From Brevundimonas sp. SGAir0440 (GTDB lineage Bacteria > Pseudomonadota > Alphaproteobacteria > Caulobacterales > Caulobacteraceae): DNA of 64,000 bases. The position numbers and the translations under genes were made by a program. The stretch spans positions 2,914,001 through 2,978,000 of the forward strand of contig NZ_CP039435.1 of assembly GCF_005484585.1 (NCBI RefSeq), given 5' to 3'. Position 1 is the stretch's first letter; every line of letters starts with the position of its first letter. Shown here in pieces: positions 32,903 to 43,317 of this stretch. The notes beneath the pieces were generated by a model that was not told the origin of the DNA, did not search any database, and worked only from the letters and a program-made list of their open reading frames with translations.

Positions 32903-33868
32903 TTACGCTCCCAGACCGGACAGGGCCTCGACCAGCAGCGCCGAGAACAGCGCCATCAGATAGAGGATGGAAAAGGCGAACAGGTCCCGCGCCGGTTTGG
33001 CCTGGACCTTGACGTCATACAATGCGGCCTCGCGTCCCACGGCCTCGGCCTTGTCCGGCTCGTCGCCCGCGCGTGAGCGATAGAGACGCACCGCCAAGCC
33101 CAGGAAGCCCAGGCCGCCCGCGACCGACACGACCAGATAGATGATCCCCCCCAGGCCCGCGAAGGCCGGGGCGATCGCGACCGGCACGAAGACCAGGGTG
33201 TAGAGCAGGATTTGCAGCCGCGTGGACTTGGCGCCGCGCGCCACCGGCATCATCGGAATGCCCGCCTTGGCGTAGTCGCCGGCCGAATAGAGCGCCAGCG
33301 CCCAGCTGTGCGGCGGGGTCCACAGGAAGATGATCAGAAACAGCAGCCAGGCCTGCCACGGCGCATGGCCCGTCGCCGCCGCCCAGCCGATCACGGGCGG
33401 AAAGGCGCCCGCCGCCCCGCCGATGACGATGTTCTGGGGCGTCCGGCGCTTCAGCAGCAGGGTGTAGAAGCCGGCGTAATAGACGATGGTCATGGCCAGC
33501 AGACCCGCCGCCAGCCAGTTCGCATTCATCCCCAGCAGCATGACCGAAAACAGGCTCAGGATGACGCCGAACGCCATGGCGTCGTTCTTGCGCACGCGTC
33601 CCGCCGCCACCGGCCGGCCGCGCGTGCGCCGCATCAGGGCGTCGGTCTCGCCTTCCAGCGCCATATTCAGCGCCCCGGCCGCCCCGGCCCCAACGGCGAT
33701 GCACAGGATGGCGATGGCTGCGACCAGCGGATTGACCGATCCGGGCGCGACGATCAGCCCGGTCGCGGCGGTGAACACCACCAGCGACATCACGCGCGGC
33801 TTCAGCAGCTGGAAGAAATCCTCCGGCTGGGCGGTCGAGATGGCGGGGCGGGTCTGAACTTCGGTCAT
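32903..33868 (-). CDS. ctaB: Protoheme IX farnesyltransferase
   Basis: 321 residues from the ATG at 33868 (an ATG five codons upstream is possible). Polyprenyltransferase with about nine helices: LLKPRVMSLVVFTAATGLIV at the start, the Asp-rich site NMALEGETDALMRRTRGRPV, and the second motif YSAGDYAKAGIPMMPVARG. It converts heme b to heme o, the first step of heme a synthesis for CoxA. It follows coxA after an 88-bp gap that contains a hairpin. Confidence 0.97.
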   Translation of the reverse strand: MTEVQTRPAISTAQPEDFFQLLKPRVMSLVVFTAATGLIVAPGSVNPLVAAIAILCIAVGAGAAGALNMALEGETDALMRRTRGRPVAAGRVRKNDAMAFGVILSLFSVMLLGMNANWLAAGLLAMTIVYYAGFYTLLLKRRTPQNIVIGGAAGAFPPVIGWAAATGHAPWQAWLLFLIIFLWTPPHSWALALYSAGDYAKAGIPMMPVARGAKSTRLQILLYTLVFVPVAIAPAFAGLGGIIYLVVSVAGGLGFLGLAVRLYRSRAGDEPDKAEAVGREAALYDVKVQAKPARDLFAFSILYLMALFSALLVEALSGLGA

Positions 33869-33899
33869 CGGTGAGGGCCGCATAGCATACCCGAATGAA

Positions 33900-33934
33900 G
33901 AAGGCCGCCCCTTCCGACGGAAAGAGCGGCCTTC
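33900..33934 (-). terminator. Hairpin between coxA and ctaB
   Basis: GAAGGCCGC and GCGGCCTTC form a perfect 9-bp outer stem with an inner CTTCC/GGAAAG pairing. It lies 22 bases after the coxA stop on the transcribed strand and is followed by TTCATTC, a weak T-tract. It may partially terminate transcription or protect a coxBA mRNA, giving higher coxBA than assembly-factor expression. Confidence 0.55.
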
Positions 33935-33956
33935 GATTTCAGATCGCTGGAAAGGC

Positions 33957-36655
<2,699 letters not shown>

Positions 36656-36825
36656 AAAACCGTTATGCAGCAGATACTTGCGAATGGCTCGCAAGAGATC
36701 ACGCTGGCGCGATTCCCACGCCCGGCGTTCTCGGTCACCTATCGGATCGCTTTCGGCTTGCCAAGCGATCAACGGCGCCCACGCCGCAAAGCCGCCTTCA
36801 GCCGGCCTCGATTAAATCGCTGTCA

Positions 36826-36862
36826 TGTTTCGACAGCTACCTTGCGTCACAAGATACCTTGC
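36826..36862. promoter_or_regulatory. Repeat-rich promoter region of the padR operon
   Basis: TACCTTGC occurs twice (36838-36845 and 36855-36862, 17-bp period), and CTTGCGTCACAAG (36841-36853) is a dyad of CTTG and CAAG arms. An upstream dyad (TGTC, 7 bases, GACA) covers roughly 36821-36835. PadR proteins usually autoregulate through such dyads, so this is a candidate operator. The rest of the 239-bp gap to coxB holds no gene I can support. Confidence 0.5.
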
Positions 36863-36894
36863 CGTAGTCAATGGCTATCAACGGGAGAGCCGAG

Positions 36895-37239
36895 GTGCCA
36901 GAAACTATCGAGATACAGCTGAAGAAGGGCGTGTTGGGGCTTTGCGTCCTGGCCCTTCTGAACCGGGCGGACAGCTACGCCTATGAGATCGCCAGCCGCC
37001 TGTCGGACGCGATCGATATGGGGGAAGGCACGATCTACCCCTTGATGCGCCGCATGCAGTCCGAAGGACAGGTCGAGACCTATCTGGTCGAATCCTCCGC
37101 CGGGCCGTCACGCAAATACTATCGACTGACCGAAGCGGGCCGGGGGGCCCTCGCCGCCCAGACTGCCGAATGGTCCGCCTTCACCAAGGCCGTCGACGCC
37201 ATCGTGGCGAACGACGCCGATCAGGGAGCCGCTCAATGA
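36895..37239 (+). CDS. PadR-family transcriptional regulator
   Basis: 114 residues from the GTG at 36895 (preceded by GGGAGAG), or 122 from the ATG at 36871. The wing-HTH pattern is clear: IQLKKGVLGLCVLALLNRAD, YAYEIASRLSDAIDMGEGTI, YPLMRRMQSEGQVET, SSAGPSRKYYRLTEAGRGAL. The short C-terminal helix makes it the small PadR-s2 type. It overlaps the HAAS gene by four bases and heads the module PadR-DUF1700-DUF2807. Confidence 0.92.
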   Translation: MPETIEIQLKKGVLGLCVLALLNRADSYAYEIASRLSDAIDMGEGTIYPLMRRMQSEGQVETYLVESSAGPSRKYYRLTEAGRGALAAQTAEWSAFTKAVDAIVANDADQGAAQ

Positions 37240-37835
37240 CGCGCGCCGAATTCATCGATCGTCTGAAGGAAGGCCTCGTCGGCCTGCCGACCACGACCGC
37301 CAACGACATCATCGCCGACTATCAGACCCACTTCGACGACGGCATCGCCGCCGGCCGCACCGAGGCCGAGGTCGCCTCCGCGCTCGGCGATCCGGTCCGC
37401 CTGGCTCGCGAACTGAAAGCCGAGGCCGGCATCCAGCGCTGGCATCAGGAGAAGAACCCTTCCGCCGCCGCCGGCGCCGTCTTCGCGGTCTTGGGCCTGG
37501 GGGCGCTGGACATCCTGATCCTTCTGCCCCTGCTGATGGGCGTGATCGGGACCGTGTTCGGCTTCTTCCTCGCCGCCATCGGCCTGTTCATCGCAGGCGG
37601 CGTGATCATGGTCGCCGGTCCCTTCGCCGGCTTCCCCGGCGGGCCGTTCGCGGCGATCCTGATGGGGTTGGGCCTGATGGCCGGCGCCGTCTTCATCGGC
37701 GCCCTGCTGACCATCTTCACCATCTGGCTGGTCAACGGCGTCGTCTGGTTCGCCCGCCTGCACTACCGCCTGCTGAAGCCGGCGCTTGAGCCGACCAGCG
37801 TTCAATCCAACTCGACCTCGGGAGTCTCGGCATGA
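37236..37835 (+). CDS. DUF1700/HAAS-domain membrane protein
   Basis: 199 residues. The N-terminal 75 residues form the helical HAAS signalling domain (TRAEFIDRLKEGLVGLP, IIADYQTHFDDGIAAGRTEA, VASALGDPVRLARELKAEA). Three to four hydrophobic helices follow, with a glycine-rich stretch (LFIAGGVIMVAGPFAGFPGG). HAAS domains are associated with PadR regulators and pass signals to them. Both neighbours overlap by four bases. Confidence 0.92.
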   Translation: MTRAEFIDRLKEGLVGLPTTTANDIIADYQTHFDDGIAAGRTEAEVASALGDPVRLARELKAEAGIQRWHQEKNPSAAAGAVFAVLGLGALDILILLPLLMGVIGTVFGFFLAAIGLFIAGGVIMVAGPFAGFPGGPFAAILMGLGLMAGAVFIGALLTIFTIWLVNGVVWFARLHYRLLKPALEPTSVQSNSTSGVSA

Positions 37836-38614
37836 TCCGCACCCTGTTCATCATCGCCGGCGCCGCCCTGGTGCTATGCCTGGTCACCGTCGGCGGCGCG
37901 CTGGCGATCGGCGGCCACGACCTCCAGCGCCACGGCTGGGCCTGGACCATCAAGGACCAGGACGGCGAGACCATCCGGTTCGAGCGGGTCAAGGGCGGCG
38001 GGACCGACGATCTCGGCCCGCTCACCACCCGCACCCTCCCCTGGACCGGCGGCGAGACCCTGACCGTCGATTCCAGCATCGACGTCGAATACATCCAAGG
38101 CGACGCCAACACCGTCGTCATCACCGGGCCCAAGGGTCTGACCGACCGGGTCCGGCTGGTCGATGGCCGCCTCGATCTGGGCGACGGCGACGAGCGGGTC
38201 GTTTTCGGCTGGAGCAACGGAAACTTCTCCGCCCGCTCCGAGCGCGACGAACTGAAGGTCGTCATCACCGCGCCCAAGGTGAACCGCTTCAACACCAAGG
38301 GTTCGGGCGACCTGCAGATCACCGGCTATGACCAGCCGTCGCTGACGCTCGACATCGCCGGCTCGGCCGAGGTCACCGCCTCGGGTCGCACCGACGAGCT
38401 GAAGCTGGACATCGCCGGCTCGGGCGATGCGTCCCTCGGCGACCTGGCGACCCGCGACGCCTGGGTGGACATCGCCGGCTCCGGCGACGCCCGCATCGCC
38501 CCGACCGGCGACGTCAAGGTCGCCATCGCCGGCTCCGGCGACGTGGCCCTGGCCACCCGCCCCGCCAACCTGAACAGCACCGTCTCCGGCTCCGGCGACG
38601 TCTATCAGGACTGA
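37832..38614 (+). CDS. DUF2807 (GIN-domain) protein with DIAGSGDA-type repeats
   Basis: 260 residues. N-terminal helix (MIRTLFIIAGAALVLCLVTV) acts as signal or anchor. The last 120 residues form short strand-turn repeats around the core D/A-I-A-G-S-G/A-D/E-A (TLDIAGSAEVTASG, KLDIAGSGDASLGD, WVDIAGSGDARIAP, KVAIAGSGDVALAT, TVSGSGDVYQD), expected to make a right-handed beta-helix outside the inner membrane. Third gene of the PadR-HAAS module; a terminator follows. Confidence 0.9.
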   Translation: MIRTLFIIAGAALVLCLVTVGGALAIGGHDLQRHGWAWTIKDQDGETIRFERVKGGGTDDLGPLTTRTLPWTGGETLTVDSSIDVEYIQGDANTVVITGPKGLTDRVRLVDGRLDLGDGDERVVFGWSNGNFSARSERDELKVVITAPKVNRFNTKGSGDLQITGYDQPSLTLDIAGSAEVTASGRTDELKLDIAGSGDASLGDLATRDAWVDIAGSGDARIAPTGDVKVAIAGSGDVALATRPANLNSTVSGSGDVYQD

Positions 38615-38635
38615 CGGTCACACCGATCAGCGTGG

Positions 38636-38664
38636 AAAGGGGCTGGATCCGCCAGCCCCTTTTT
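38636..38664 (+). terminator. Intrinsic terminator of the PadR module
   Basis: Perfect 11-bp stem (AAAGGGGCTGG / CCAGCCCCTTT) with an ATCCG loop and a following TT C, 22 bases after the stop. A convincing Rho-independent terminator for the three-gene operon. Confidence 0.88.
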
Positions 38665-38732
38665 CATACGCCATCCTTCGAAACAGGGAGCGACGCCTTC
38701 ACCCCTCGGGCCCTACGCGCTAAGTCAGCCGT

Positions 38733-39764
38733 ATGACTTTCGCTCCCCTCCCCGACGCCGGCGCCAACTGGGTCGACCGCCATGCGCCGGAGGGGCTGAA
38801 GCCGTGGTTGAAGCTGGGACGGTTCGACCGGCCCATCGGCATCTGGCTGCTGCTGCTGCCCGGGTGGCAGGGGATCGCCCTAGCCCTGGCGCAATATCGG
38901 CAGGCGCCGGGTCTCTATGATCTGTGGCTGTTCGTCGGTTTCGGCATCGGCGCCTGTCTGATGCGAGCGGCCGGGTGCGCCTTCAACGATATCGTCGATC
39001 GGGATTTCGACGCCCAAGTCGCCCGCACCGCCCAGCGCCCCATTCCGTCTGGCCGCATCTCCGTGAAGCAAGCCTGGGCCTTCGTCGTCGCGTGCAGCCT
39101 GATCAGCCTTTTGATCCTGCTGACCCTGCCGACCGTCGCCATCGGGCTGGGCGTCGCGTCGCTGGGCCTGGTCGCGGCCTATCCGTTCATGAAGCGGATC
39201 ACCTGGTGGCCCCAGGCCTGGCTGGGCCTGACGTTCAACTGGGGCGCCCTGATGGGGTTCGCCGCCGCGCTGCCCTTGGCGGCGGCCGCCTTGCTGCTGC
39301 CCGCCGATCTCGCCGGCGAGTTCCGGCCCTTTCTGTGGTCCCCGGCCAGCGACAGCGGTCATGCGATCGCCTTGGCCTGGCAGGCCTATCTTCCCGCCGT
39401 CCTGCTGTGGATCGGCGGCGTCTTCTGGACCTTGGGCTACGACACCATCTATGCGCTTCAGGACATCGAGGACGACGCCATGATCGGGGTAAAATCCTCG
39501 GCCCGCCGCCTGGCCTCGGCCGTGCGACCCGGCGTGGCGGTCTTCTATGGCCTGACCGTAATCCTGGCCGCCCTGGCCGGCTTCGCCGCGGGACTTGGGC
39601 CGCTGTTCGGGCTCTGCCTGGTGATCTACGCCGTTCATCTGGCGTGTCAGGTCATCCGACTGGACCGCAACGACGGCGCCCTGGCGCTGAAACTGTTCAA
39701 GTCCAATCGCGAGGCCGGCCTGATCCTGCTGGCCGCCATCGCCCTTGGCTCGATCTCCCTGTGA
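38733..39764 (+). CDS. ubiA: 4-hydroxybenzoate octaprenyltransferase
   Basis: 343 residues, about eight transmembrane helices. The two Asp-rich motifs are NDIVDRDFDAQVARTAQRP and YALQDIEDDAMIGVKSSARR, typical of UbiA acting on 4-hydroxybenzoate. N-terminal LKLGRFDRPIGIWLLLLPGW is another family marker. It performs the prenylation step of ubiquinone synthesis, which supplies the quinone for the respiratory chain whose oxidase is encoded upstream. An insert near residues 190-215 (LAGEFRPFLWSPASDSGHAI) makes it slightly long. Confidence 0.96.
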   Translation: MTFAPLPDAGANWVDRHAPEGLKPWLKLGRFDRPIGIWLLLLPGWQGIALALAQYRQAPGLYDLWLFVGFGIGACLMRAAGCAFNDIVDRDFDAQVARTAQRPIPSGRISVKQAWAFVVACSLISLLILLTLPTVAIGLGVASLGLVAAYPFMKRITWWPQAWLGLTFNWGALMGFAAALPLAAAALLLPADLAGEFRPFLWSPASDSGHAIALAWQAYLPAVLLWIGGVFWTLGYDTIYALQDIEDDAMIGVKSSARRLASAVRPGVAVFYGLTVILAALAGFAAGLGPLFGLCLVIYAVHLACQVIRLDRNDGALALKLFKSNREAGLILLAAIALGSISL

Positions 39765-39788
39765 TCCCCCCCGATGATGGAGTTTCCC

Positions 39789-40613
39789 ATGTCGCGCACC
39801 GCCCGCATCCTGCTTTTGTCCGCCGCCATCGCCGCCACCCTGGCTGCCTGCCAGCGCACGGAAGACAAGGCCCAGGCGCCGGCCGCACAGGCCCCGGCCG
39901 CTGCGCCGGCCATGTCGAACACTCCCGTCGGCTATGACAGCAAGACCCCCTATGCCGCCGTCAAACTGACCCTGCCCCAGGCGATCAAGACCTCGCCCGC
40001 CCTGCACGCCGCCCTCTATGCCGACACGGTGCGCGATCTGAAGCAGTTCGAGGAAGGCGCCCAGGCCGATCTCAGCGAGGCCGGCGGCGGCCCCAACCCC
40101 TATGAGAAGACCATCGCCTTCGCGCCGGGCGCCGAGACCGGCAAGCTGGTCAGCCTGGCCCGCACCGATTTCGAGTTCACCGGCGGCGCCCATCCCAACA
40201 CCAGTTTCGACGCCGTGATCTGGGACAAGACGACCAACAAGCGGCTGGGCTTCGCCGACCTGTTCCGGCCGGGCGCCGACCTGTCGGTTCTGGACAAGGC
40301 CCTGTGCGCCGCCGCCAACGCCGCCAAACAGGCCCGGTCGCCGGGCTCGGAGGCCGCGACCCTGGACGGCAAGATGTGGACCTGCCCCAAGGCCGTCTCG
40401 ACCCCGTTCGTGCTGACGCCGGGCACGACGCCGGGCAAGGCGGGCGGCGTGACCTTCCTGATGGGGCCGTATCAGATCGGCCCCTATTCGGACGGCCCCT
40501 ACTGGATCGCCCTGCCGCAGAGCGTCTTCCGCGCCCTGCTCAATCCCGCCTACGCCGACCAGTTCGACGGCGCGCCGGTCAAGGCCGGCGACGTGACGCC
40601 GAAAAACGGCTGA
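39789..40613 (+). CDS. Lipoprotein with DUF3298/RsiV-like domain
   Basis: 274 residues from the ATG at 39789, preceded by GGAG at 39779-39782. Signal with lipobox (LLLSAAIAATLAAC, Cys near residue 22), then an Ala/Pro/Gln linker. The mature part matches the DUF3298 (RsiV-type) pattern: FEFTGGAHPNTSFDAVIWDK, RLGFADLFRPGADLSVLDK and FLMGPYQIGPYSDGPYWIAL. It is probably an outer-membrane-attached periplasmic protein; some relatives bind lysozyme or peptidoglycan, but that is not implied here. Confidence 0.88.
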   Translation: MSRTARILLLSAAIAATLAACQRTEDKAQAPAAQAPAAAPAMSNTPVGYDSKTPYAAVKLTLPQAIKTSPALHAALYADTVRDLKQFEEGAQADLSEAGGGPNPYEKTIAFAPGAETGKLVSLARTDFEFTGGAHPNTSFDAVIWDKTTNKRLGFADLFRPGADLSVLDKALCAAANAAKQARSPGSEAATLDGKMWTCPKAVSTPFVLTPGTTPGKAGGVTFLMGPYQIGPYSDGPYWIALPQSVFRALLNPAYADQFDGAPVKAGDVTPKNG

Positions 40614-40617
40614 ACCA

Positions 40618-40643
40618 ATCCTCCCCCGCCTGCGGGGGAGGAT
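40618..40643. terminator. Bidirectional hairpin between convergent genes
   Basis: A perfect 12-bp palindrome arm pair (ATCCTCCCCCGC / GCGGGGGAGGAT) with a 2-base centre lies between the lipoprotein gene and the convergent alpha/beta hydrolase gene. Without T-tracts, it is more a shared 3' hairpin than a classical terminator; this GC-rich CCTCCCCCGC form is also common as a dispersed palindrome in Caulobacterales. Confidence 0.6.
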
Positions 40644-40652
40644 CGTCAAGGC

Positions 40653-41600
40653 TCACTTCGCCAGAAACGCGTCCACCAGTTCGGCGAACCGCTCGGGCTG
40701 ATCGGCCATGATGAAATGCCGCGATCCATCGACGCGGATCAGGGTCACGCCGGGCAAGGCCGCATACTCTTTCGTCCACATCGCATCGGCCACCGCCGCC
40801 GGCGCCCCGCCGTCTGCATCGGCGGCGTAAAGCGCCGTCACCGGCGTCGTCATGTCCGCCAGCCCCGGCCGCGCATCGGTGGTCATCACATCCTTCATCG
40901 CCGAGGCCATGGCGTGTCGGTCGGTCGCCAGCGACCACGCCATGATCCGAGCCTGTTCCGACAGGGTGCGCGACAAGCCCTGCGCCGTCGCTTCCTGCTG
41001 GGCGCGGAAGCTCGCCGTGTCCGCCGAAAGGATCATGCTGGCCGCCTGATCCGCGAAAGGCCTTGCGCTCTCTGCCGTCGCGGTCGGCCCAAACATGGCG
41101 CTGTAGAAGGGCAGCGAGTCGACCGTCATCACCCGCCCGACCAGATCAGGCTGCTGTTGCGCCAGCAGAAGTCCGCTCAGACCGCCCATCGAATGGCCGA
41201 TCACCGCGGGCCGATCCAGCCGCGCCTGGCGGATGTAGCGCGCCAGTTCATCCACCTCGGGCTGGACGAAGGCGCCGTCGCCGTGCGTCCAGGGTTCGCC
41301 GGCGAACCCGGCCAACTGCATCAGATGCACGCGGTGCGTCGCCTTCAGCCGATCCGCTGTCGCGCGCCACACTTCACGCGAAGACGCCAGTCCGGGGATC
41401 AGGATCACGTCAGGGCCTTGGCCCACCACCTCGACCGACAGCCGGTCCGACACGAAGGGCGCGGCGACAGACGCGACAGGGGGCGCGGCTTGGGCGCGGG
41501 CCTGGTCTCCGGCCACAGCACAGGCGATCACGACGCCCAGGATGACGGCAAGGCGCGACGGGGCGAAGACGCCCCAGCAAGGGCGAATGAGGTTCGACAT
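40653..41600 (-). CDS. Exported alpha/beta hydrolase
   Basis: 315 residues from the ATG at 41600 with a signal peptide (LAVILGVVIACAVAGDQARA, then QAA). Nucleophile elbow GHSMGGLSGLLLA, oxyanion region ILIPGLASSREVW, acid in LYAADADGG and His in DGSRHFIMADQPERF. Substrate not recognisable; it is closest to generic esterases/lactonases. Sequence before its start resembles the motif before the adjacent XRE operon (see findings), which suggests shared control. Confidence 0.9.
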   Translation of the reverse strand: MSNLIRPCWGVFAPSRLAVILGVVIACAVAGDQARAQAAPPVASVAAPFVSDRLSVEVVGQGPDVILIPGLASSREVWRATADRLKATHRVHLMQLAGFAGEPWTHGDGAFVQPEVDELARYIRQARLDRPAVIGHSMGGLSGLLLAQQQPDLVGRVMTVDSLPFYSAMFGPTATAESARPFADQAASMILSADTASFRAQQEATAQGLSRTLSEQARIMAWSLATDRHAMASAMKDVMTTDARPGLADMTTPVTALYAADADGGAPAAVADAMWTKEYAALPGVTLIRVDGSRHFIMADQPERFAELVDAFLAK

Positions 41601-41637
41601 CACAGTCTCCAATTGTAAGGTTATTCTGACTTTTCGC

Positions 41638-41838
41638 TCAGCCCGCGTGCGGGTTCTCGAATATCTCTTCGACTGGCCGTTCGAAGACGGCGGCGATCCG
41701 GTAGGCAAGGTCCAGCGACGGATCGTGCCGCTCGGTCTCCAGCGCGATCACCGCCTGGCGCGACACCCCCAGCGCCTGCCCCATCTGTTCCTGGGTCCAG
41801 CCGCGCTCGACGCGTAGAAGCTTGAGGCGGTTCTTCAT
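41638..41838 (-). CDS. Small XRE-family transcriptional regulator
   Basis: 66 residues, a single helix-turn-helix: KNRLKLLRVERGWTQEQMGQ, LGVSRQAVIALETERHDPSL, then AYRIAAVFERPVEEIF. This short form (YozG/HigA-like Cro type) typically pairs with a small membrane protein and autoregulates. Its start overlaps the membrane protein stop by four bases. Confidence 0.94.
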   Translation of the reverse strand: MKNRLKLLRVERGWTQEQMGQALGVSRQAVIALETERHDPSLDLAYRIAAVFERPVEEIFENPHAG

Positions 41839-42242
41839 CGGCTGCTCCGGATGAAGGGCGAAACGAGGCCGTACAGCGCCCAGAAGACCGGCACGATCAG
41901 CCAGGTCTGCATGTGCGGCGCGCCGGCGAAACTCTCGCCGAAGCCCCAGAAGGCGGCGACGGCCAACGCCAGTCCGGCCGCGATGATGAACTGTTTGGCC
42001 GTCATGCCGCGCACGAACTCGTCGCTCTCGCGCATCAGCGCCAAGGTCGCCCAGATCTGCCCGATCACCGGCGCAGACACCGCCGCCGCCAGGATCCAAG
42101 CCGCCGGCTTGCCCATCAGTTCGTCGAAGGCGTCTGTCGTCATCATCGCCACGCAAATCGCGACGTATGGGACTGTGAACGCCATCGTGCGGATAAGATA
42201 GCGCCGATAGGCCGGTGTGCCGCTATTCCATGCTTTCATCAT
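41835..42242 (-). CDS. Small membrane protein paired with the XRE regulator
   Basis: 135 residues from the ATG at 42242 (AGGGAG upstream; MMKAWN start; ATG at 42239 also possible). Four hydrophobic segments (TMAFTVPYVAICVAMMTTDA, WILAAAVSAPVIGQIWATLA, FIIAAGLALAVAAFWGFGES, TWLIVPVFWALYGLV) with the conserved loop LMRESDEFVRGMTAKQ. Such proteins preceding a YozG-type XRE regulator are common; function unknown. They may hold the regulator at the membrane or sense its state. Confidence 0.88.
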   Translation of the reverse strand: MMKAWNSGTPAYRRYLIRTMAFTVPYVAICVAMMTTDAFDELMGKPAAWILAAAVSAPVIGQIWATLALMRESDEFVRGMTAKQFIIAAGLALAVAAFWGFGESFAGAPHMQTWLIVPVFWALYGLVSPFIRSSR

Positions 42243-42294
42243 GCGTTGTCTCCCTCTGTAAGGACAACCTGACATCATGCCCATGTCATGTCAA

Positions 42295-42311
42295 CCTGAC
42301 TTTTTGTCAGG
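42295..42311. promoter_or_regulatory. Operator-like palindrome before the XRE operon
   Basis: CCTGAC, TTTTT, GTCAGG is a perfect 6-bp dyad with a 5-base T spacer. AACCTGAC occurs again 27 bp away at 42266-42273, within GGACAACCTGAC. Both lie upstream of the membrane protein/XRE pair and point to cooperative repressor binding. A related TCTGACTTTTCG sequence lies at 41626-41637, before the alpha/beta hydrolase gene. Confidence 0.55.
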
Positions 42312-42369
42312 CGCGCCCAACATTTCTCGGTTGCTTTTCCAGAGGGGCTTCCGCGGCTAGACTCGTCTC

Positions 42370-43317
42370 ATGTCCGCCGCCCCACGCATCGCCCCGTCGG
42401 CCTTGTTCACACCGCAGGAGTGGAAGCCTTTTCAGAGGCGCTCGGCCTGGGCCGGCCCGTTGTTGGTGGTCCACTGCTGGGCGGTTATTGCCCTGGCTGT
42501 TCTCGTCGGCGTGCTGATCCCATGGCTGATCCCGCTGTGCATCATGATCGTCGGCGCACGTCAGCTGGGCCTCGCCATTCTGATGCACGAAGCGGCGCAT
42601 GGCGGGCTGTCGAAGTCGAACCGGCTGAACGATTTTCTTGGCCACTGGCTATGCGCCGTGCCGATCGGCGCCAGCCTGAAGGCCTATCGCCCCTATCATT
42701 TGACGCATCATCGCTTCGCCCAGCAGGCTGAGGATCCCGATCTGATGCTGTCGGCGCCCTTTCCCGTCAGCCCGACCTCGCTGCGCCGCAAGCTGATCCG
42801 TGACCTGACCGGGCAGACCTTCTTCAAGCAGCGGGTGCTGCTGCCGCTGGCCAAAGCGCGCTCAAGCGGCCCCCGAGATGATGGCGCCCCTGATTACGAC
42901 TCGATCGTGACGGGCCGATCCGTCCTGCCCTTCCTCGCCTTCAACGCGGTCCTGCTGGCGGGCTTCATCGCCGCCGGCGTCTGGTGGGCCTTTTTCGTGT
43001 TGTGGCTGCTGCCGATGGCGACGTGGTTTCCGATGGTGACCCGCCTGCGAAACATCGCCGAACACGCCTGCGTCGAGGGTTCGTCGGCCGACCCTTTTCG
43101 CGCCGCTCGCACTACCAGGGCCAGCCTGTGGGAACGCGCCTTCATCGCGCCCTACTGGGTCAACTACCACGCCGAGCATCACCTGTTCATGCATGTGCCC
43201 TGCTGGAAGCTGCCGCGCCTGCACCGCGCCATTCATGCGAAGCCGCAGGCCGGGGCCATGGAGGTCGCGCCCGGCTATGCCAGCGTGCTGAAGGCTGTTA
43301 CGCGCCAGCCGGAATGA
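42370..43317 (+). CDS. Fatty acid desaturase family protein
   Basis: 315 residues with the three histidine boxes HEAAHGG, HLTHHRFAQ and NYHAEHHLFMHVP and about four membrane helices (LLVVHCWAVIALAVLVGVLI; FLAFNAVLLAGFIAAGVWWA). The pattern fits acyl-lipid desaturases and beta-carotene hydroxylase/ketolase-like membrane di-iron enzymes. The specific regioselectivity cannot be seen. Its stop overlaps the methyltransferase start (ATGA). Confidence 0.92.
   Translation: MSAAPRIAPSALFTPQEWKPFQRRSAWAGPLLVVHCWAVIALAVLVGVLIPWLIPLCIMIVGARQLGLAILMHEAAHGGLSKSNRLNDFLGHWLCAVPIGASLKAYRPYHLTHHRFAQQAEDPDLMLSAPFPVSPTSLRRKLIRDLTGQTFFKQRVLLPLAKARSSGPRDDGAPDYDSIVTGRSVLPFLAFNAVLLAGFIAAGVWWAFFVLWLLPMATWFPMVTRLRNIAEHACVEGSSADPFRAARTTRASLWERAFIAPYWVNYHAEHHLFMHVPCWKLPRLHRAIHAKPQAGAMEVAPGYASVLKAVTRQPE

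Noticed and set aside
38880..40649. 589-residue minus-strand ORF across ubiA and the DUF3298 lipoprotein gene
   Set aside because: Both plus-strand genes have clear motifs; the antisense frame is low-complexity Gly/Gln/Arg without domains.
41638..42156. Long N-terminal extension of the XRE regulator
   Set aside because: It is the out-of-frame complement of the membrane protein gene; the 66-residue form is the family length and is coupled by ATGA.
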